Positions 1 to 10,462 of a DNA stretch of 64,000 nucleotides are shown in pieces. Origin of the DNA: Picochlorum sp. 'celeri'. Lineage: Eukaryota; Chlorophyta; Trebouxiophyceae. The notes below the pieces were generated by a model that was given only the letters and a program-made list of their open reading frames with translations, was not told the DNA's origin and did no database searches. Position 1 is the stretch's first letter. Each line of letters starts with the position of its first letter. Position numbers and translations under genes: made by a program. The stretch spans positions 434,001 through 498,000 of the forward strand of contig JAACMV010000030.1 of NCBI GenBank assembly GCA_010909725.1, read 5' to 3'.

Positions 1-1358
1 CCAACCCTAAACGTGACACGTATCTGTGTGGAAGGAATGGGCGGAAGAGTAATATTTGTGACCCAGACTCTGTTCTCTCGACCAGAGCGGCAGACAGGAT
101 AGAAGGCATTATTCAAGATGTGCAGGAGGGCATGTCTCCGTATCGACAGGATCAATGCGGGTCGAAAGGAGTTCAGGGATACCAGGTAGGTCGACGGTGT
201 TTGGAACAAGAAGACACTGAGCTTTTTCTTCTTCTTCGTACCTCTGATGATGTGATGTGACATATGACATATGTCATGTAGATTGCTGTGGCGGTGATGA
301 AAAAGATGAAGGTGGAGCACAGTATGGATCCACAGGGTGCGGCGAGAGAGTTTGCCAAACAACTTCATGCACGGTGGGGTGTTGGTTTGGCAGAGTGTGA
401 TAATGGGGTGTTGGTGTTGCTGTCTGTGGGGGATCGGCAAGTGTATATATCCACTGGGAAACAATCAGCTACTGTGCTGAGCACAGATAATCTCAACCTC
501 ATCATCTCATGGATGATTCCGTATTTGAAGAATAAGAATTATGATGAAGCTGTGATTCGAGCTGTGACAAACATTGGTCTTGGGTTGAGTGGATGGGAGT
601 TGTCCAAGGATGATCCTGCCTGGAGTGCTGGGCTCTTCTTCTTCCTGCTTGTCTTTGGCTTTGTAGCATTTTCATTGATTTCTGGCAGTATAGCATCTAG
701 AAAAAGGAAAAAGCGATTAGAAACATGCAAGGATGTGCTCAAGCGCATCAAAGAGGAGCAAGACAAGGTGCAGAGTCAGGAATGGTCCCAGCACAAGACC
801 TGTCCCGTGTGTCTTGAAGCATTCCATGATGATGATGATGACAGTGATGAGGCACAGATCGAAGACAATGAACGACAGGCGCTCACAGCGACTGAGAGAC
901 GGCGTATTATATTACAATGTGGGCATGCTGTGTGTGAACCATGCCTACAGTCATGGATGGAACAGAGCAGATCCTGTCCAGTATGCAGACAAGATGTGGA
1001 AGGCAATGATGATGATGACAATAGAACACGTTCTGAGCAATCAGAAGCGCCCTCATCGTCATCTCGTATCCAAACAATGGGCCATGTGCTTGCTGGTGAT
1101 GCCCTGGCAGCAGACCTGATATACCGCCTCCGCAGAGCTCAACGCATGTATCCAGAGTACATTACAGACGATTTGATTGACGATTGGAATACAGATACAT
1201 CTCAGACAGGAACATTCGATTTCGGTAGGTTCTCAGACCATCAGGTGAGGCATCAAGCCATTGCTGCTGCTCAAGAACGATCAGGCCATTTTGGGAATGC
1301 CACCTCATTTGGTGGTGGTGGTGGTGCAAGTGGAGGGGGCGCAGGTGGCAGTTGGTAA
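1..1358 (+). CDS. TPM-domain and RING-finger membrane protein, 5' partial
   Basis: The gene enters from before the window. An open exon runs from base 3 to 185, a 96-nt GT-AG intron covers 186-281, and exon 2 runs 282-1358; phase is kept. The exon 1 end (ICDPDSVLS and what follows) joined to IAVAVMKKM gives a TPM fold (TLP18.3/Psb32/MOLO-1 family), which is normally found in thylakoid or membrane proteins. After it come one hydrophobic segment (about bases 610-690), a basic stop-transfer stretch, a short charged helix, and a C3HC4-type RING (CPVC, then CGHAVCEPC, then CPVC). The RING carries acidic Asp-rich insertions. The tail ends in a Gly-rich run. Family knowledge suggests a membrane-anchored E3 ubiquitin ligase with a lumenal TPM domain; the substrate is unknown. 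The N-terminus and any signal peptide are missing. Confidence 0.85.
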
Positions 1359-1418
1359 TCGAATTACACTATCATCCATCATGTAGTATAAATATTTAAA
1401 AAAAGTATAAGAAAAAGT

Positions 1419-2081
1419 ATGAAGCAGCAGTATGTCCTTGTACAGTGTTTGGAATGTCAACTGTTTCAGGTACACATTGAGAAGAAGAAAACACCTGCGA
1501 AATTCACCTGTACAGTCTGTCGTTGCATTCAAACAATAAAAAGAATATTTGCCAAGAGTTGTAAAGCCAGTGATTGTAGAAAATTGTGCCAAGAGTATAA
1601 TGCACGGCCACAACCGCTCAACGCAACGGCAACCGAAAACGACTCCATCCATACAGAAACGACCCAGGAAGATGTCAAAGAAGAAGATGATGATGATGCG
1701 TTTGATGGATGGGCTGGGTTTGTGAGCGAGGAAGAGGAAGAGAAAGAGGACAGGGTAGGAATGCCTGGGCAGGGAGAAACCCAGTTGGGAGACAACAGCC
1801 GGTGGGGTGAGGAACGCGATGGTTATGTCGCCCATCCCACAAACAAGAGAAAGAGAGATGCTGTGCCTCCGTCACATGGGCCGAGGACGATGGGTCATTG
1901 TCGGGCATTGAGTCCTTACAACACAGAGAAACCACAGCGGCAGCAGCAGCAGATGCGGGAGGACAAGGGACATTCTGTTCTAGATGGCGCATCACATGAT
2001 TGTACGAGGTGGATTGATACACAGAATGGCGAGACGCCTGCTCAGGATGGGGATGCGTGGTTTGCCGAATACTTGGCCTGA
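1419..2081 (+). CDS. MRNIP-like zinc-ribbon protein
   Basis: This is a single-exon gene of 220 residues. The first 65 residues match the MRNIP (MRN complex-interacting protein, formerly UPF0544/C5orf45) N-terminal domain as I recall it. They hold a paired-cysteine ribbon (QCLECQLFQVH, CTVCRC) followed by the KSCKASDCRKLCQEYN segment. The rest is acidic and low complexity, with a DDDDAFDGWAGF stretch resembling the Trp-containing patch seen after the domain in relatives. In animals MRNIP binds MRE11-RAD50-NBS1 and supports the DNA damage response. A nuclear repair role here is inferred from that domain only. The start codon follows a TATA-like AT-rich stretch 20-35 bases upstream. Confidence 0.75.
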   Translation: MKQQYVLVQCLECQLFQVHIEKKKTPAKFTCTVCRCIQTIKRIFAKSCKASDCRKLCQEYNARPQPLNATATENDSIHTETTQEDVKEEDDDDAFDGWAGFVSEEEEEKEDRVGMPGQGETQLGDNSRWGEERDGYVAHPTNKRKRDAVPPSHGPRTMGHCRALSPYNTEKPQRQQQQMREDKGHSVLDGASHDCTRWIDTQNGETPAQDGDAWFAEYLA

Positions 2082-2397
2082 TGTGACACGAGGGATCGTG
2101 TGACGAGGATTTGGGCGCTGGCGGGAACTTTTTGAAAATTTTCAAACTCCATCCAGGATCCAATGTGATGGCTGGGTTGGACCCCGATGTCTCATAAATT
2201 GATTGTCATTTATTTATTTATACAGATAATACTCAGTTGAGTGTAATTGAAGTTGTTAGATTTGGCCCTTGAAGCTCCTCTGTCGACTCGCAAGCTCCTC
2301 GCGCATTTGAAATTGGCAAACCCTGCACGGCTGGTGTGAGACCCGATTGCGTTGCATTTCAACACACTCATATCATATATACATTAATTAATGGGAA

Positions 2398-2790
2398 ATG
2401 GAGATATATAGGGACGAGCTATCTGAGCATCGCCAGCAGTCCTCCACGGCGGGGCAGGCTGTTAACAACACCAAGTTTGGCGAGAATAAGGAGAATCAGG
2501 AGCAACGGCGTGAGGGCTCTGAGGAAGTAGTAGTTATGAATGCTGCACAGCAGTCTCCTTCTAGAGGACGGAGGAATAACCGCAAGGACTCTGACGTGGT
2601 CCAGAGGACTGTGCTTGAAGATGTGACCCATAGATACACTGGTAGTGGAATGCAACAAGCCACCATGACTGATGACGTGATAGATGGTGGACATCAGCAA
2701 GAGCCGCTTGCCCTTGAAAGGCGAGATGAAGGTTCTCGCCCTAGAAGGCCCAGGGCACCTCGCAGTAATTTTACACGGATGATGCGGTGA
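2398..2790 (+). CDS. Small protein with KEN box, D-box and MR tail (UVI4/OSD1-like candidate APC/C regulator)
   Basis: The gene encodes 130 residues, is intronless, and has no globular domain. Three short motifs stand out: KEN at residues 31-33 inside FGENKENQ, an RxxL destruction-box-like RTVLEDVTH at 70-78, and a C-terminal Met-Arg (FTRMMR) at 125-130. Land-plant UVI4/OSD1 (GIG1) inhibitors of the anaphase-promoting complex are small disordered proteins defined by a D-box, a GxEN/KEN-like box and a C-terminal MR tail. The co-occurrence here is suggestive, though motif order may differ. It could instead be an ordinary APC/C substrate. A six-codon reading frame at 2391-2411 overlaps the start and might reduce translation. 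A TATA-like sequence lies just upstream. Confidence 0.55.
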   Translation: MEIYRDELSEHRQQSSTAGQAVNNTKFGENKENQEQRREGSEEVVVMNAAQQSPSRGRRNNRKDSDVVQRTVLEDVTHRYTGSGMQQATMTDDVIDGGHQQEPLALERRDEGSRPRRPRAPRSNFTRMMR

Positions 2791-2884
2791 TGTTGTGTGT
2801 CAACCGCATCCTTGCGTGTGTAGTACAGATGTCATCTGCATACATGATGTAACACTATCGATTAAATAATGTACAAGTATAGAT

Positions 2885-3835
2885 TTATGCCTGTTTACGT
2901 TGCAAGGCCAGGGTGACAGCTGCGAGACCTGCAGATAGCTTTGGTGAGATTTCCTCATAAATTGTCCATACAAGGGCAGTTTGTAACGTTCGTTTGATCA
3001 TTCTAGGAGCTGATCCTACCAATAAGCCTGAAAATCCTTGACTGTGAATAATACTTTTCATAATCGCAAATGTATTCTTCGCATGCTGTGCTGATGCCGG
3101 TGATGATGATACCAAGTTGAGTTGCATCCTCGTCCTCACAACATCTGCTGGCTGTGTCAACAGCGTCGCACCGATTGCAGCTATTGTGCTCGAGGAAAGA
3201 TTCACTGCTACTTGGGGCATATCCGTTTGTTGTAATCGCGACTGCAGTCGTGTATAAAACATGTAGTAGAGTGCAGAAAAAGGAGTATTGGATAGAATTG
3301 TTGGTCCCAATCCTTTATACAATCCTCTGAACCCTTCCTGCCGCGCAATCGTTTTCAACGCATGTAATGTATTCTTATATACAGGGACTGTAGATGGCGC
3401 TCCTTGGCTACCTATGTACTCCATCCGAGTCTTTACGACTGTGATTGGGCAAGACACCACAGCAGCCATGGCTCGAGACAGGCCTCCAGTCATGGCTGCC
3501 CCCCATATTCCCAAAGAAGACTGCCCATCCTTGTTTGTCTGAAAGATTGGTTTCAATGTCTCCAGGAAAAAGAAATGCAGCCCAGCACCAACACCCAAAC
3601 GGACGACGGTGGGTTGGGTTCCCTGCCACAGAGCCTTGATACCATTTTCTCCAACAATCTTCCGAATTGTACCAGTCGTCGTCACAGCCAATCTTTGGGC
3701 ACTATCAGCTTGCATTCTAGTCCTAATTACATCCAATGGCTGCACACAGGCACTCACCAAGGCGCCCGAGAGTGACCCAGACAAGGCCGAAGCTAGTCTA
3801 CTGGGCTTTGGCTCTCGAGCCACCGATGTCGTCAT
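2885..3835 (-). CDS. Mitochondrial carrier, SLC25A38/Hem25-like glycine transporter
   Basis: The protein has 316 residues, the usual length of the SLC25 family, with three carrier repeats and signatures PLDVIRTRMQ, CPITVVKTRMEY and QPADVVRTRMQL. Details favour the SLC25A38/Hem25 branch. These are the GVGAGLHFFFLETLK segment, AMAAVVSCPITVVKTR in repeat 2, TPFSALYYMFYTRLQ before repeat 3, and TLLTQPADVVRTRMQ. That branch imports glycine into mitochondria for 5-aminolevulinate synthesis in yeast and animals. Photosynthetic eukaryotes make ALA from glutamate in the plastid, so here the carrier more likely serves glycine exchange in general. It is single exon and divergent from the GCFC gene. Confidence 0.8.
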   Translation of the reverse strand: MTTSVAREPKPSRLASALSGSLSGALVSACVQPLDVIRTRMQADSAQRLAVTTTGTIRKIVGENGIKALWQGTQPTVVRLGVGAGLHFFFLETLKPIFQTNKDGQSSLGIWGAAMTGGLSRAMAAVVSCPITVVKTRMEYIGSQGAPSTVPVYKNTLHALKTIARQEGFRGLYKGLGPTILSNTPFSALYYMFYTRLQSRLQQTDMPQVAVNLSSSTIAAIGATLLTQPADVVRTRMQLNLVSSSPASAQHAKNTFAIMKSIIHSQGFSGLLVGSAPRMIKRTLQTALVWTIYEEISPKLSAGLAAVTLALQRKQA

Positions 3836-4137
3836 TCTCGGTTAGGTATACGCTTTTATGGAATTCATTATTGTTAATAATTAGTTTAAAATAGGTACAA
3901 CGATCAGATCGGGGCATGGTAGAAGGGGAGAAGGAATTTATAAACATCTATTTACGGAATTTTCTCACGACGAGCAATTCTTGTTGAATGGACTGGACGC
4001 AGTGTATGCATTGCGAATAGAATATATTTCATTACTAGAATGGTATTTCAGGGATAGATAGGGACTGTCGTGCGTATAGACAGCGTGGACTGCATTTTGT
4101 GCAATTAAATTCTGCTCAAATAGGCCACTGCGATAGC
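3836..4137. promoter_or_regulatory. Divergent intergenic region, likely bidirectional promoter
   Basis: These 302 bases are AT-rich and lie between the start codons of the carrier (minus strand) and the GCFC gene (plus strand). I see A/T runs but no coding potential, no RNA gene and no clear repeat. Confidence 0.5.
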
Positions 4138-6522
4138 ATGGAGCAGAAAAAGAAAAAGAAACGTTCTCTAAGGAAAGTTAGGCCTAGTTTCATCGACAGC
4201 CAGGATGAAGAGGCAAGCGAAGAAGAGACAGGTCTTAATCTTGCACCGGCAAGCATACTTGCTGCTCGGAAACAGAAGAAAAAGGATGGTTTGGTGAAAA
4301 CTAGTACAAAGACGAATGAAGGAAATCGAATACAGGTCGGTGCGTCAACGCATGCGCCTCCTGTAGGCATTTCTTCTCAAGGCAAGGCTGGTGGTTCAGT
4401 GTACCACAGTGGGGAGGATTACAGTGCGGAGCGGCTGAAAGAACTGGCTCAGATGACATCTCGACGACCTATTGATAGACGTGACGATATTGAAGTTAGA
4501 GTGAGTGGGTCGTTCAAAGGGCAGGGTGGAAATGGATATGCTAGGGAAGCTGTGTCAACTGGTTTTAGAGCTGTTGAGCAGGTGATGGTTGAAGACCAAG
4601 GTGTTCAGCCTATGGAGGAAGATGATGATATCCCAGATGAAGATGCAATACGTGCAGCCAAGCAAAAGAGGGAGAGGCTCCGTAGTAATGGGGGTGTGGC
4701 AGTTGATTATATTCCTCTGGTTCCTACAGATGAGCAAGGTCATGGTGTGCGTCCGTCTGATGCTCCAGGAGCAGTGGGTGGTGATGTTGGATCTGATGAA
4801 GATGCTGCTGCTGCATTTGAGGAGTGGAGTCGAGATCAAATACGCAAGGGTATGAGCTCTGGATTTCTGAGAGAGAGTCATCATGTTGCTGTGCAGCCTC
4901 ACTCGGTGCCTCAGGCACCTGCAAACAACAAATTCTTGCGCGAGGATTCTTTGGATCCAGAAGCAATAGCAGATAGAATTCTAGAGAATATTGATTCTCA
5001 GCTGCATCGGATCCATCTTGCATGTAAGCAGCATGAGAATGGGATATCTCGTGCAGCACTAAATCTCAAGGATACTGATGCACGGATCCAGGAGGATGAA
5101 TCTTTGCTCCTTGAACTGAATGCCGAATTTGTACAGGCTCAAAAGATGAAAAACTATGTCGAGGCTCTGTGCTCGTTGTTGGAAGAAAAGTCTCCAATCA
5201 TTGAGGAGTTGCAGGATCAGCTACTGAAGAGCAGGAGCTCAAGGGCAGCGTCCAAAGCCGAGAGGCATCGAATTCGTCTGCAGGAGTTGCTTCTATGTGC
5301 TTCTAAAGGAGTAGAATCTGCAACCGAAGTGCTCGGGAGGGGTGGATTGGAAACAGAGGCAAGGCTAGCTGCTGATAATGCAGTTTCTGAAGCAGAATCT
5401 GATCTGTGTGATGGAAAGCATATTCCAGTGGAGTTGGACGAGTTTGGTCGGGATTTGAATATTGATAAACGGATGAAAATCAAAGATAGAATAGTGTCCA
5501 TGAATGGCGTGTTCGCGGCGATGGATATTACTATTCAACAAGATGGCGTCATAGGAGACGTTTCAGATGATGAATCAGATGGAGAGGTGGCCGAGTTCCA
5601 ACAGAGGGCGCAGGACATAATGACCGAAAGTAGAACCCTATTCGATGACTCAAAAGAAGAATACTGTGATATTGAAGCAATCAAAAAGAATTTGGAGTCT
5701 TGGAAGCATTCATACGCTGGTCAATATGATTCCACCTTTATGGGGTTGTCTGCTCCAGCATTGTTTGCCCCATTTGTCAGATTGGAACTACTCTCATGGG
5801 ACCCCTTGAACCCGATGCAACCATCATTTACGCAGCATCATTGGTATACAGTGCTTTTCAACTACGGAATCCATGCTCCCGAGTCCGATCCAGATCACCA
5901 ATTGATACCCACCCTTGTAAGGAGTATTGTGCTCCCAAGCATTGTGGACATGGCAGAACGTGTTTGGGACCCATGCAGTGTGGCTCAATCTCGGTCACTC
6001 TCTACTATCTTTGGAGATTCGATGGTATATCTTGATCCACACGATGAGAAAATTGTAGAGATGGTGGATGTCATTAGGAAAAAAATGATGGCTCAGGTAG
6101 AGGCATTGCATCCTCCATCATGGCCCCCATCAGCCATGGCAGTAACCACACGAGCCAAAACCAGCTGGTCCATCCTCTTCAGGAAGAACCTTAATGTATT
6201 GAAATCTCTTGTCAGCTTTTGGAACATCTTGCCCGTCAACGTCTTGGACAGCGTTGCATTTGCTGCATTAGGAAAATCAATCGTGCAATTGATCAGAGCT
6301 GTCCTCTTGGAGAAGAATACATGCATGGCGATGGTATCTGAAACTGCTAATGCCCTTCCAAAAGATCTTCTAGAAGCCAAAAGCCATTATCCCGGACTCG
6401 AAGGATTTGTGGGCGAGCTCTCAGCCATCCTCAAAGCCATCTCTGATGCTAGTCCTCCAGATGATGCCGTTGCACAATCGTCTATAGATGCGTTGCTCGC
6501 CACATTTGGTGCTACAAAGTAG
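4138..6522 (+). CDS. GCFC-domain splicing factor (PAXBP1/GCFC2/ILP1-like)
   Basis: The protein has 794 residues and a single exon. I chose the ATG at 4138 because the longer reading frame upstream opens only with GTG. The N-terminus is basic then acidic (KKKKKRSLRKVRPSF, SQDEEASEEE), as in the NTR2/ILP1 family. The middle (about residues 270-430) is predicted helical or coiled-coil. The C-terminal half holds the GCFC region (Tyr-rich YCDIEAIKKN, then LSAPALFAPFVRLELLSWDP). Family members (human PAXBP1/GCFC2, Arabidopsis ILP1) act with NTR1/TFIP11 and the DHX15 helicase in intron-lariat spliceosome disassembly in the nucleus. The match rests on overall architecture and the APxxFxPFxRLELLxWDP block. 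Confidence 0.8.
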   Translation: MEQKKKKKRSLRKVRPSFIDSQDEEASEEETGLNLAPASILAARKQKKKDGLVKTSTKTNEGNRIQVGASTHAPPVGISSQGKAGGSVYHSGEDYSAERLKELAQMTSRRPIDRRDDIEVRVSGSFKGQGGNGYAREAVSTGFRAVEQVMVEDQGVQPMEEDDDIPDEDAIRAAKQKRERLRSNGGVAVDYIPLVPTDEQGHGVRPSDAPGAVGGDVGSDEDAAAAFEEWSRDQIRKGMSSGFLRESHHVAVQPHSVPQAPANNKFLREDSLDPEAIADRILENIDSQLHRIHLACKQHENGISRAALNLKDTDARIQEDESLLLELNAEFVQAQKMKNYVEALCSLLEEKSPIIEELQDQLLKSRSSRAASKAERHRIRLQELLLCASKGVESATEVLGRGGLETEARLAADNAVSEAESDLCDGKHIPVELDEFGRDLNIDKRMKIKDRIVSMNGVFAAMDITIQQDGVIGDVSDDESDGEVAEFQQRAQDIMTESRTLFDDSKEEYCDIEAIKKNLESWKHSYAGQYDSTFMGLSAPALFAPFVRLELLSWDPLNPMQPSFTQHHWYTVLFNYGIHAPESDPDHQLIPTLVRSIVLPSIVDMAERVWDPCSVAQSRSLSTIFGDSMVYLDPHDEKIVEMVDVIRKKMMAQVEALHPPSWPPSAMAVTTRAKTSWSILFRKNLNVLKSLVSFWNILPVNVLDSVAFAALGKSIVQLIRAVLLEKNTCMAMVSETANALPKDLLEAKSHYPGLEGFVGELSAILKAISDASPPDDAVAQSSIDALLATFGATK

Positions 6523-6623
6523 CATTAAATTTTATTTATTTATTTATTATGGTACAGTAGATGCACCTAAACTATTTATAGTCCGAATGCGTAGAAATCT
6601 CAATTGAAAAAGAAAACAAGTAC

Positions 6624-7507
6624 ATGTTGAGTGCACAAGGTTTTCGTCGATTTGCGAGCCTGCAAAAGACATGCACGTATTTTCATACTAGAAAATGCAC
6701 AAGATCACTTTGTGTATCGGTGGATGCTGTGCGGGGGCGTGTAGAGGCAGAGGAAAATGTTCGTTTGTTCCCAGAGCTCTATGAAGAAACTGCCTGCAAA
6801 CGAATTCTTCTATCCATAGATCCTGACATCAACGGTGCTCTCTCGACATTTACTTGGAATGAAAACCAAGATGTGTCGGGCCTCTCGCCGTATAACATGA
6901 TTAGAACAGCTGACATTCAGGTATTTGACATGCCAACTGAAATCTGGCAGATGCGTAGCAGAGAGAAGCGAAGGCCGTCTCCAGAAGGACTCGTGTCTTT
7001 TATGAAGCAGCATTTGAATGTATCTGATCTCCAAAGTAATGTCGTAGCTCGGGCTGCCGTCGAATTCACAACTCCCACGCATTTGAGTGGGAAGTTTGCA
7101 TGGTATGATTCTGGCTTTGCCTCTGGAATGTTGTACGGCATCTTCCATGCCATGGGCATTCCATATGAACGCGTTCCTGTATCCTCATGGAAGAAAGACT
7201 TTATGTTGACAAAATTAGGAAAGCCAGGTAGCATGGCATTAGCAAGGGAATTATTTGCCCAACAGAGTGATGAATACTTGCGGTATGTTTTGATGATGCA
7301 GACGACACACGAGTTCTCTTTCTTAAAAAAAAAGAATCCATCATCATCACCATCCTCTTATTTTTATTGTTCATGTGTAGGCGGAAAAAGGACCACGGTA
7401 GAGCAGAATCATTACTAATAGGAGCTTGGGCACTGGGTCTGCGACCAGGAAGCAGTAGTGATGATTGGGAGTGGCCAGACATTGAATCAATGATTGATGA
7501 CACATAA
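6624..7507 (+). CDS. MOC1: Chloroplast Holliday junction resolvase MOC1-like
   Basis: There are two exons, 6624-7282 and 7381-7507, around a 98-nt intron whose 3' half is rich in T and CAT. Splicing restores DEYLRRKKDHGRAESLLIGAW, typical of the RuvC/MOC1 C-terminus; without splicing the tail is nonsense. The first 55 residues are basic and Ser/Thr-rich, fitting a plastid transit peptide. The RNase H-like fold is recognisable: LSIDPDINGAL holds the first catalytic Asp, DMP follows, AAVEFTTPTHL holds a Glu in the position of the second acidic residue, and KKDHGRAES supplies the last His/Asp-type residues. MOC1 resolves recombination intermediates in plastid DNA and is needed for nucleoid segregation in green algae and plants. 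Its presence is one of the best pointers to the green lineage. Confidence 0.88.
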
Positions 7508-7645
7508 TACTACCAGCCGCATGAACACAACACGACACTGTTCTTTCGCCAAAAAATGCCGTGACTTGCAGAGATGTATCTCTTGTATATTATTACAACA
7601 ATGAAAGAAACAAAAGTTATGTTCATGCAATGGATATTGAAACAC

Positions 7646-8652
7646 CTACGACGCATCCCGTATACCCTCTTCTCCCCACGATTCCACGCTACTTGTATCT
7701 TCTGGCGTTATAATACTATACGGCGACGACGCATCCTTCCCACTATGCGCATGTTCCTCATGCATATGATGCTGATACAACATGGCACGCCCCTTTGCTT
7801 GATCCACGCACATCCTAGCCTCCTCCAACTCACAATAACAATCCTGATATCGTAGTATACCTTGTAATAAATCGATAAATGAAAACTCTGGCCACAGCTT
7901 GGGAGAAAAATGCAAAAGACAGCACTTGCTCTGCCGCATCATGAAATCACTCAACCGAGTCTCTCCAGACGTCCGTATAAGCAAATCAATCGGCGGGCAC
8001 CCCGCCGTATATAAATATTCATCCATATGGCTACACACTCCCCGCATGTTGTCCGCCGCAGCCAGTCCTGATGCATGCATCATCTCTTCACTAGACCTGC
8101 ACATCCCACCCACACACGTATCACATCAACCATTGCCACAAAACCGCCCATATACACATCCCACACGTACGTATATGAAAAGCAAATGTTCAAAGTACAT
8201 CGGTCATTATCCCGGGTAGCCTCTGCCACACGCTCTGCTGCCTCTTGTACCCGCTTTGGTGCCAACGACACATCACCAAGAACCTGCACCCGAATGCCTC
8301 GCTCTCTCAATGTCTCAGACTCTCTACACAACTCTAACAGTTTTGATTCCCCCAGATCCATCAATGTGTCCACCTCCTCCTCGCTACGCTTGTAATTATC
8401 AATACTAAAGGCATAGACACTGACCACAGACACGTTCAACTCCAAGCACCACTGTAAGCAGTCTAGCAGCACCTCGTATCCAGCAGAATGCCCCAAGCTT
8501 GTCCGTATACCTAATTTTTGAGCATATCGTCTATTCCCATCCATAATGAACCCAATATGCCTCGGCGTGGTTTTGTAACACACGACTGCAGCCAACAGTT
8601 TCCTCAAAGCTTCCTGCGCTTTGGCAAACAACCCATCTAGATGTCCATTCAT
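7646..8652 (-). CDS. cis-Prenyltransferase (dehydrodolichyl diphosphate synthase-like)
   Basis: There are two exons on the minus strand, 8652-8171 and 8096-7646, with a 74-nt intron. Splicing gives 310 residues and restores the SYTSSEEMM junction. Conserved cis-PT regions are visible: FIMDGNRRYAQKLGI with the catalytic Asp, GHSAGY, AFSIDNYKRSEEEV, and the C-terminal DLLIRTSGETRLSDF followed by WPEFSFIDLL. These bind isopentenyl diphosphate and the allylic primer with magnesium. Single-subunit eukaryotic homologues make dolichol-length or shorter polyprenyl diphosphates at the ER or in plastids. No transit peptide is evident, and the N-terminal amphipathic helix resembles the ER-type DHDDS/RER2 group. 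The C-terminus lacks an evident RxG motif and ends in a low-complexity acidic tail. The gene is convergent with MOC1, 138 bp apart. Confidence 0.88.
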
Positions 8653-8838
8653 GGTGTAATTAAGCTATCTATTTCATCAATAATACAATATGAGCCATGT
8701 TTGTGTACTCTGAGTGATTGGAATCAAACAAGTCAATGCCGCCCAATGTATTGCCTAGATCACAGAATAATACACAGCATGATGAAAATTAAACAATAAA
8801 AGTGATGAAAAAATCAAAGAATCGACGGGAATCCAAAT

Positions 8839-10462
8839 TTACTCTTCTGAGGGGAGATTGCTGTCCTCCTCTGCAGAGGGCTTGATGAAGGACAAGGATT
8901 TGGTGGTTGAATTCACTGCTTTCGAATCGCAAACCAATCCGACGCTTTCAAACAATGCTCCCAAGTCTCTCTCAATATAATCTCGATAGAATGGTTCATT
9001 GAAATCACCGAAATTGCCCAATGTGGCATCCATGGATGGTCTGTCTCCCAACTGCACAGAATCTGTCAGAACAACCATGCCTCCTGGTTTCAATACTCTG
9101 GCCATCTCTGCGGCAGCTTTTTCCTGAGATTCAGCTGGTAACTCATGGAAGAGGTATACGCTGTAGACCACATCCATGCTCTCTGATGGAATGTCAAGAT
9201 CTTCTGCTGGGGTTTGGATGAAGCTGACTCCGTTCCCGTCAACACCTGACAAGCTCAACGAAGGACTTCTCTTTCTTTTCCAATACTTGAGGTTGTTCCT
9301 TGCTTCTTGGAGATAGAATGGAGACAGATCAGTCAGCGTCAAATCCAGGCTAGGGTAATTGTCCTTGACAAAGGTGGCAAACCTTCCTGTTCCACATGCC
9401 ACTTCCAATGCTTTGATCTGGGATGCATCTTTTCCTCTCATATAATCGCTCAAAAGCAGCAGTGTTGTTCTCTGCATTGCATCTTGGCGTCCTACGAACA
9501 AGGTCTCTGTGGATGCTTCATACACTTGAGCAGATCTGCTGCTCATCCAGCCATCAGTTTGGTAGTGAAAGGTGTTTTGGAAGTAATCAGGGATATTGAA
9601 TCCTTTGATCCACACATCTTCCACTCGACCTTCTTCCCTACGACGCAACGTATCTGTTGCTTCGGTCACAAAGGCTGCTGCTTTGCGAGCAATATACAGA
9701 GGATTAAACTGTCTGTGGGATGTGGTCACCATGTCCCATGGCAATGTATATCGCCCCTCTTTGATGTTCTCATAATCCTGGTAGTACGACATACAGGCTT
9801 CTGCCAACGGACCTTGCCATCCATTACGCGCAATGGCTTCCATACGCGTCAAGACGTCTGCACTTCGCGAATCCCTGTTGGCAGCTGATCTGGCATAGGA
9901 CAATCCAAGGATGGCTTGCACAGAGAAGAACCCAGAGCGGAGTGCATGGTACGCCCAATACTGCGCCGCTTCAGTGCTCTGCAAAACAGCAGAGCTCGAC
10001 AAAGCTTTTGTCACAGTCTCTTGGAACGCACGCAGTCTGTCACTCACGGGAGATGCTTCATCCAAGACATCCTTGAGAGCTTCCCTGGAGCTGAAATTCT
10101 TCCAAAACTCCACACTCCAGTGCTCTGTGAACTTTTCAGCATCCAACTCCGCAGGATATACAGCAGTATCTCTCTCTGATCTGTCACTGGTATCCAAACG
10201 ATCATCCTTCATGGTGACCACGTCCTCGAGGGCTGCCATGGTCCTCGTACCAGCAAACCTGCTGCTTCCTGGTTTTTGCCCATGAGAGTTTCTCCTTCGT
10301 GCTCCCTGCGTGCAATTATACGCATAAATCCTTATTGAATACAGAGTATGGTATATATTAACGGTATTACAGACACAATCGTACCTGTTGGAAGGCGAGG
10401 CGGACTTGTGGAGTGGTTGCTTTGCCACGTGAGGCAATACGAGCTTGTCTACACACGAGCAT
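8839..10462 (-). CDS. Plastid-targeted SAM-dependent methyltransferase (UbiE/class I-like)
   Basis: Exon 1 is 10462-10385 (26 codons) and exon 2 is 10305-8839, with a 79-nt intron. The spliced product has 514 residues and begins MLVCRQARIASRGK, a basic, acid-poor leader typical of an organelle presequence. The C-terminal half is a class I Rossmann methyltransferase: motif I EVACGTGRFATFVKD, then LTLTDLSPFYLQEAR, DVVYSVYLFHELP, and VLKPGGMVVLTDSVQ. About 200 N-terminal residues ahead of it form an alpha-helical region (NIPDYFQNTFHYQTDGWMSS just before the fold) that I associate with a plastid family found in algae and plants. The substrate is unknown; a quinone or lipid is a guess by resemblance to UbiE. 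Without the intron the start would be a non-ATG codon, which supports the two-exon model. Confidence 0.8.

Noticed and set aside
4..12. Telomere-like ACCCTAAAC at the window start
   Set aside because: A single copy that lies inside the coding exon of the TPM-RING gene; no tandem repeats.
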